Of a stretch of 64,000 nt of DNA, positions 60,264-64,000 are shown one piece after another. The translations under genes were made by a program, and so were the position numbers. The stretch covers positions 1 to 64,000 of the forward strand of contig NW_019773587.1 of the NCBI RefSeq assembly GCF_001039355.2, written 5' to 3'. Origin of the DNA: Lingula anatina (Eukaryota; Brachiopoda; Lingulata; Lingulida; Lingulidae). Within the stretch, counting starts at the first letter, position 1. Each line of letters opens with the position of its first letter. Under the pieces are notes generated by a model. The model ran no database searches. It was not told the origin of the DNA and saw only the letters and a program-made list of their open reading frames with translations.

Positions 60264-61021
60264 ATGCTGCCAACTGTCAGTGAAAAGTCTGCCGAGCCAG
60301 GAGTGACTGTCATCACAGACGGTGGGTCCTCTGGACGTGACGGCGCTGAGGTAAATGCGTCTACTTTGAAGATGTTTAGGCTAGGAATTTTTTCTCTAAC
60401 TTGGGTCATTCCACAAACAAGTGAACAGTTGAGTCGCGTCAGTCACTTTGCTTTTGTTGTGAATATTCAGCGTTTTTTCATTTTTTTTTTTTTCACACAT
60501 ATTTTAGTATGGAGTTTTCATGTTTTAGCAAAATTATCATGCTGGCAATGGTGAATGTAATTAGTAATTTTTGCAAGTATAGATAAACAATAAAATTAGA
60601 TTGCCTTCGATAAAGTAATTTTTTATGATAATGGATACAAAGACGAGGAAATTCTGACTCAATCCCATTGTCAGATTGCCATTTTTTGTCTGTCGCCCAG
60701 ACTTTCAATGCAAAATATAAGTTGTTGCAATTATTTGCACCGTTTTCAAAATTTTCATAAAATTATATTTTTAAATAGTTGCATCAATTTCTTTTAAAAA
60801 CAGTTGGCGATGAGATAAACAATAATATTCCAACTTTATTTTTGTTCCAATTTATCTTTTAATTTGTTATATTTCAGACCAAGGCCTCGTACAAGAAGTA
60901 CATAATTGTTGCTGTTGCTCTCATTGTTGTTGTTGCTGTTGCTGTCGGTGGAACGTTGGGAGCAGTTCACATCTCTAACAAGGCAGCACAAGATGTGTGG
61001 AAGGTGGGTATACGGTATCAC

Positions 61022-61066
<45 letters not shown>

Positions 61067-62401
61067 TAATAATAACAATAGAATATTTGGGAATTATGCT
61101 AATTTACATTTATGACACAAACAGATCACTTTAGAAGAAGCTTAAATTTAGCACGCGAATGAAATATCTCACTTCCAATACGCATCGATCTGGTTTTAAA
61201 GGAAAGCGGTGGAATAATATGCAAAGAAATGTGAGCAATTAAAACTAACGATCTCATCGCCATCATCATCTAATGTGATAATTATTATTTATTCAGGAGT
61301 ACCATCTCCGTTTAACCGACAAACAAGGGAAGAAAGTTGACGAAAAGGTTCAGGTTGATCTGAAGGACAACATCACCGTGTACAACGTGAACAACGAGAT
61401 GTTCCACGTTGCCATGGACAACTCGAGGGTGGGTAGAGGGGGTTTTAACGTTATTGTGGAAATTGCTAATCAAAGGCGGAATATTTTACTTATACTACCT
61501 TTTACTACCTTTCAATTTTTATGTGTTTTGAATGCCAATAAAGTTAGTTTGTCGGCTAAAATATTCTGTGGGAATATCCCATTCCTTTCAGGGTCTGGTA
61601 GTATACAAGATGGAAATGAATGACAAGTTTGCTTGTTACTTGACTCCAATGAACAAATCTGAAGAGACTGACAGCAAGGACGTGGCCAACGCTTTGGAAC
61701 AACCGGTGCGATTTACTTCATATTAATTTGGACTTTGAATCTGTGTTTACATCTTCACATACACATTATTTTAATTGTGTTTAAATATATAAAGTGGCAT
61801 TTAAACATGTACAGGATATGAATAAAACCGTAATCTAACCTATACCATCATGCTTTTAGAACACCGTCGAAAATACGACATCAGATGAAGATAATGAACA
61901 AAAACAATTCGTCGCCAACACCTCCCCGATCAAGGACAAGTCCTTCCTAAGTTCCAGGATGAAGGAATTCTGCAGGAATCTGGAGGCATACTGGCTTACT
62001 CAGAAGGACGGCAACACTGTAGCCAGCACCCAAACCGCGGCAGGTACGCAAAATATAAATCTCTGAAATGTTAATCATTTCCTGATTCAATACGTACAAC
62101 TATGACCATGCAGTAAATTTACTTTTTACTTTCTACGTACATGTAGAATCTACAAGACATTAGGAACATTAACATTACCCATCGTTTCGATTATATTATA
62201 TTATATTATATTATATTATATTATATTTTATTATATTATATTATAGGAGGTAAACGCCAAAAGCGAGCTTGCTACCGAATACGTTCCATATGCCCGTATA
62301 GAATAAGCACATGCATTAGGACCAGGATCGGTTTTCAGTGGAATTGCGGTACTACGTGTATATACAGACCCTGTTGGAGGTACATATGCTCTGGTAAATA
62401 A
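60264..62401 (+). CDS. BRICHOS-domain precursor with a cationic, cysteine-rich C-terminal peptide (antimicrobial peptide candidate)
   Basis: Six exons in phase: 60264-60350, 60878-61003, 61297-61428, 61592-61705, 61860-62043 and 62247-62401 (265 aa, stop TAA). Residues 1-36 are a short cytosolic head ending in KK. Residues 37-59 are one membrane helix (VAVALIVVVAVAVGG), giving a type II protein or an uncleaved signal anchor. Residues 72-200 are the BRICHOS domain: LKDNITVYNV with the conserved Asp, then Cys130 (FACYLTP) and Cys191 (EFCRNLEAYWLT). RQKR at 218-221 is a furin site. The last 44 residues carry 7 Cys, 7 Arg and 1 Lys, with no Asp or Glu, and alternate Arg with Ile/Tyr (CYRIRSIC, CIRTRI), as beta-hairpin peptides do. 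The BRICHOS domain would chaperone this hairpin during secretion. The last two residues (GK) would allow C-terminal amidation. The layout equals polychaete BRICHOS antimicrobial precursors; activity is inference. Confidence 0.88.
61023..61062. repeat. (AAT)n microsatellite
   Basis: About 13 units, starting 20 bases after the donor of BRICHOS exon 2. Confidence 0.95.
62190..62246 (+). repeat. (TTATA)n repeat that forms the 3' splice site of the last BRICHOS exon
   Basis: About 11 TTATA units run to the acceptor; the last unit reads TTATAG, whose AG is the splice acceptor. The usual pyrimidine tract is replaced by this repeat. Confidence 0.9.
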
Positions 62402-63421
62402 ACGCTGCTGCTAAATATATGTTTAACACAAAGATTTTTGCAAAGCGTGATTAGTCAACTTTAGTCAACTTCCCGCGGCCATGTCTATCCAAGAATATTT
62501 CAGAAATCTAAATGAAACAGGGTTTATCCACTGTTACATGAGTATTTATGATATAGGAGCCACATGGTACCAGTACAGAGTGAGGTTTCAGAAAAAATCC
62601 CCTCCAAAATTCTCAATCAGCCACTCCCAGTTTTTTTTTTCAATAATACCCATGTATGCATTTTTTGTGTGTGTAAACTGTCATAACAACAACAGTGAAA
62701 TCATTATCCCAGCTAATGATAAGTTATGCATCATTTAGTTATTGTTCTATTAGCAATGGCTCTATTACTATTTGTTTGTAATCAAATAGATTAAGCAATG
62801 TCTGACTTTTTTGGTGACTTTTTTTTTTTGCATCGTTTTACGTAATCAAAAAACAAAGATGCCAAAAATAAGGCGTAAAAGGTTTTTCATGGTCTCTGAC
62901 GGATAAATAGTAAATCATATTTAGGATATGAGGGCCACATGGTTCTAGTACAGAATGGTGTTTAAGAAAATCCCTTCCACAGTTCTTAATCAGGGCCCCT
63001 GTTTTGTTATTAATAAATTCCATTTGTGCATTTTTGTATGTTAACTCTAATGTCGGCAACATTAAAATTGTTTTCATAGGTTATTGTTAGTTATACACCT
63101 TTTATTTGTGCTTCCTTTGCCTTGTTATTAGCTTTGAATTCGAAAGATGAATAAAAGACACTACCTGACCTTTTGCTAAGTTGTCATTGTTTTTTTAATG
63201 GCTTTTATTTATTTATAAAAAACATATATATCAATCAATGATGTTAGAATTCGGTGAAATAGGCTGTTCACAGTTTTTCTCGAAATGGTAGTTAAAAAAT
63301 CACGATTTCAAAAGAGATAAAATGTGTTTTCGACGTATGAGGTGTTACTTTCAACCCTTCATCACAGCGGCTTGTTCACATGACTGCTTGGCTCTTTGGC
63401 AGTCTTTTTATTTTTTTATTT

Positions 63422-63476
<55 letters not shown>

Positions 63477-64000
63477 TTTTTTTGCGTGTTAAATTGAACC
63501 ACAAACATCTTACTTCAGTTTTCGTGGAAGGCATTTTCTCCTCCTTTTTGAAGATTTGATAGAGATTTAAATTACCTAAGGAGTGGCACTTTATTGATGA
63601 GATACATTTATTAAATGTCTTTTTTATTCATTTCTGGTCGTTTTTTTCCTAGTCCCTGTAATAACTACACAATATGTGAATATCAGCAAGTTTCTTGACT
63701 TATGGGGTATTCCTGCTGGACGAGTTGAAAGCAGCAGGGTGTCCGAAACAGCACAAGATTTATGAAAAGATTTATGAAAATTATGCAAGGGCCTTAGGTT
63801 TTGGTTTCAAATTCCCCTATGGATAACGCCATGTTATGGCTTTTCCGAATTGACCAACTTTTAAGAATATTTACTTTTAGGCAGTTTCTCTTTTAAAGTC
63901 ACTTAAGGGAAGCTAGTCCAAGGCAGGCAAAAATGACCAATTCCAAAATATGATGTCATGACATTGTTAACAAAATGTATTCTTTCTCGTTGTTATGAGT
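62402..64000. other. 3' UTR of the BRICHOS gene and intergenic DNA
   Basis: AATAAA-like signals are at 62398-62403 (overlapping the stop) and 63151. At 62560-62640 and 62930-63000 two stretches share a diverged repeat (ATATAGGAGCCACATGGT.CCAGTACAGA / ATATGAGGGCCACATGGTTC, each shown in part). A (TTTA)n run lies at 63409-63482. No further gene is supported. Confidence 0.5.
63409..63482. repeat. (TTTA)n microsatellite
   Basis: About 17 units with few interruptions. Confidence 0.95.

Noticed and set aside
60836-61078. Poly-Leu and poly-Asn frames
   Set aside because: Result from the (AAT)n repeat and the Val/Ala-rich membrane exon read in the wrong frame or strand.
1-64000. CRISPR arrays, bacterial operons or phage genes
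   Set aside because: The window is a eukaryotic nuclear sequence with spliceosomal introns; the tandem repeats lack regular spacers of CRISPR type.

Overview
This is a AT-rich, intron-bearing animal nuclear window. The best clue to the organism is at the right end: a BRICHOS-domain precursor that ends in a furin site and a short, very cationic, cysteine-rich tail. That layout is known from antimicrobial peptide precursors of polychaete worms (arenicin, alvinellacin, capitellacin and nicomicin types), so a marine annelid is my leading guess. The LINE, hAT, Tc1/mariner, Ty3/Gypsy and Harbinger-like debris fits a marine invertebrate but does not separate annelid from mollusc.

Layout. Positions 1-5,000 hold two minus-strand gene pieces that I do not recognise but that have open exons and sensible splice sites (357-1545, 4148-4759). 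Positions 4,760-11,740 look empty apart from microsatellites. At 11,741-13,384 (+) lie four exons of an otopetrin-like proton channel covering only the first four membrane helices. At 17,372-21,025 (-) is a complete seven-exon DHRS11-like short-chain dehydrogenase (256 aa) with a LINE 3' end in one intron. Positions 21,600-25,900 contain small inverted-repeat elements and a sequence gap inside a C-rich repeat.

Positions 26,000-54,250 are dense transposon territory. They include a pogo/Tigger-like transposase pseudogene flanked by 28-bp inverted repeats, with a 3.2-kb hAT element in one of its introns and a fold-back element inside that. Next come degenerate satellite blocks, a Harbinger-like MITE, an intron-containing hAT-derived gene split by a younger hAT element, a 5' half of a Gypsy-type LTR retrotransposon whose Gag starts with a helix-hairpin-helix domain, a second hAT relic, and a TA-type MITE that contains a TTAA-type MITE.

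Positions 55,911-57,730 (-) hold the larger part of a second otopetrin (helices 3-12, mostly one exon). Positions 58,080-59,070 hold a pair of LTR-like direct repeats with a collapsed interior. Positions 60,264-62,401 (+) hold the complete six-exon BRICHOS precursor (265 aa), the most interesting gene of the window. The rest, to 64,000, shows no gene that I can support.

The host genes (two otopetrins, DHRS11-like, BRICHOS precursor) show no sign of acting in one pathway; they are ordinary neighbours in a repeat-rich region. Exon limits were placed by eye from GT/AG sites, codon phase and family resemblance, with no database search.
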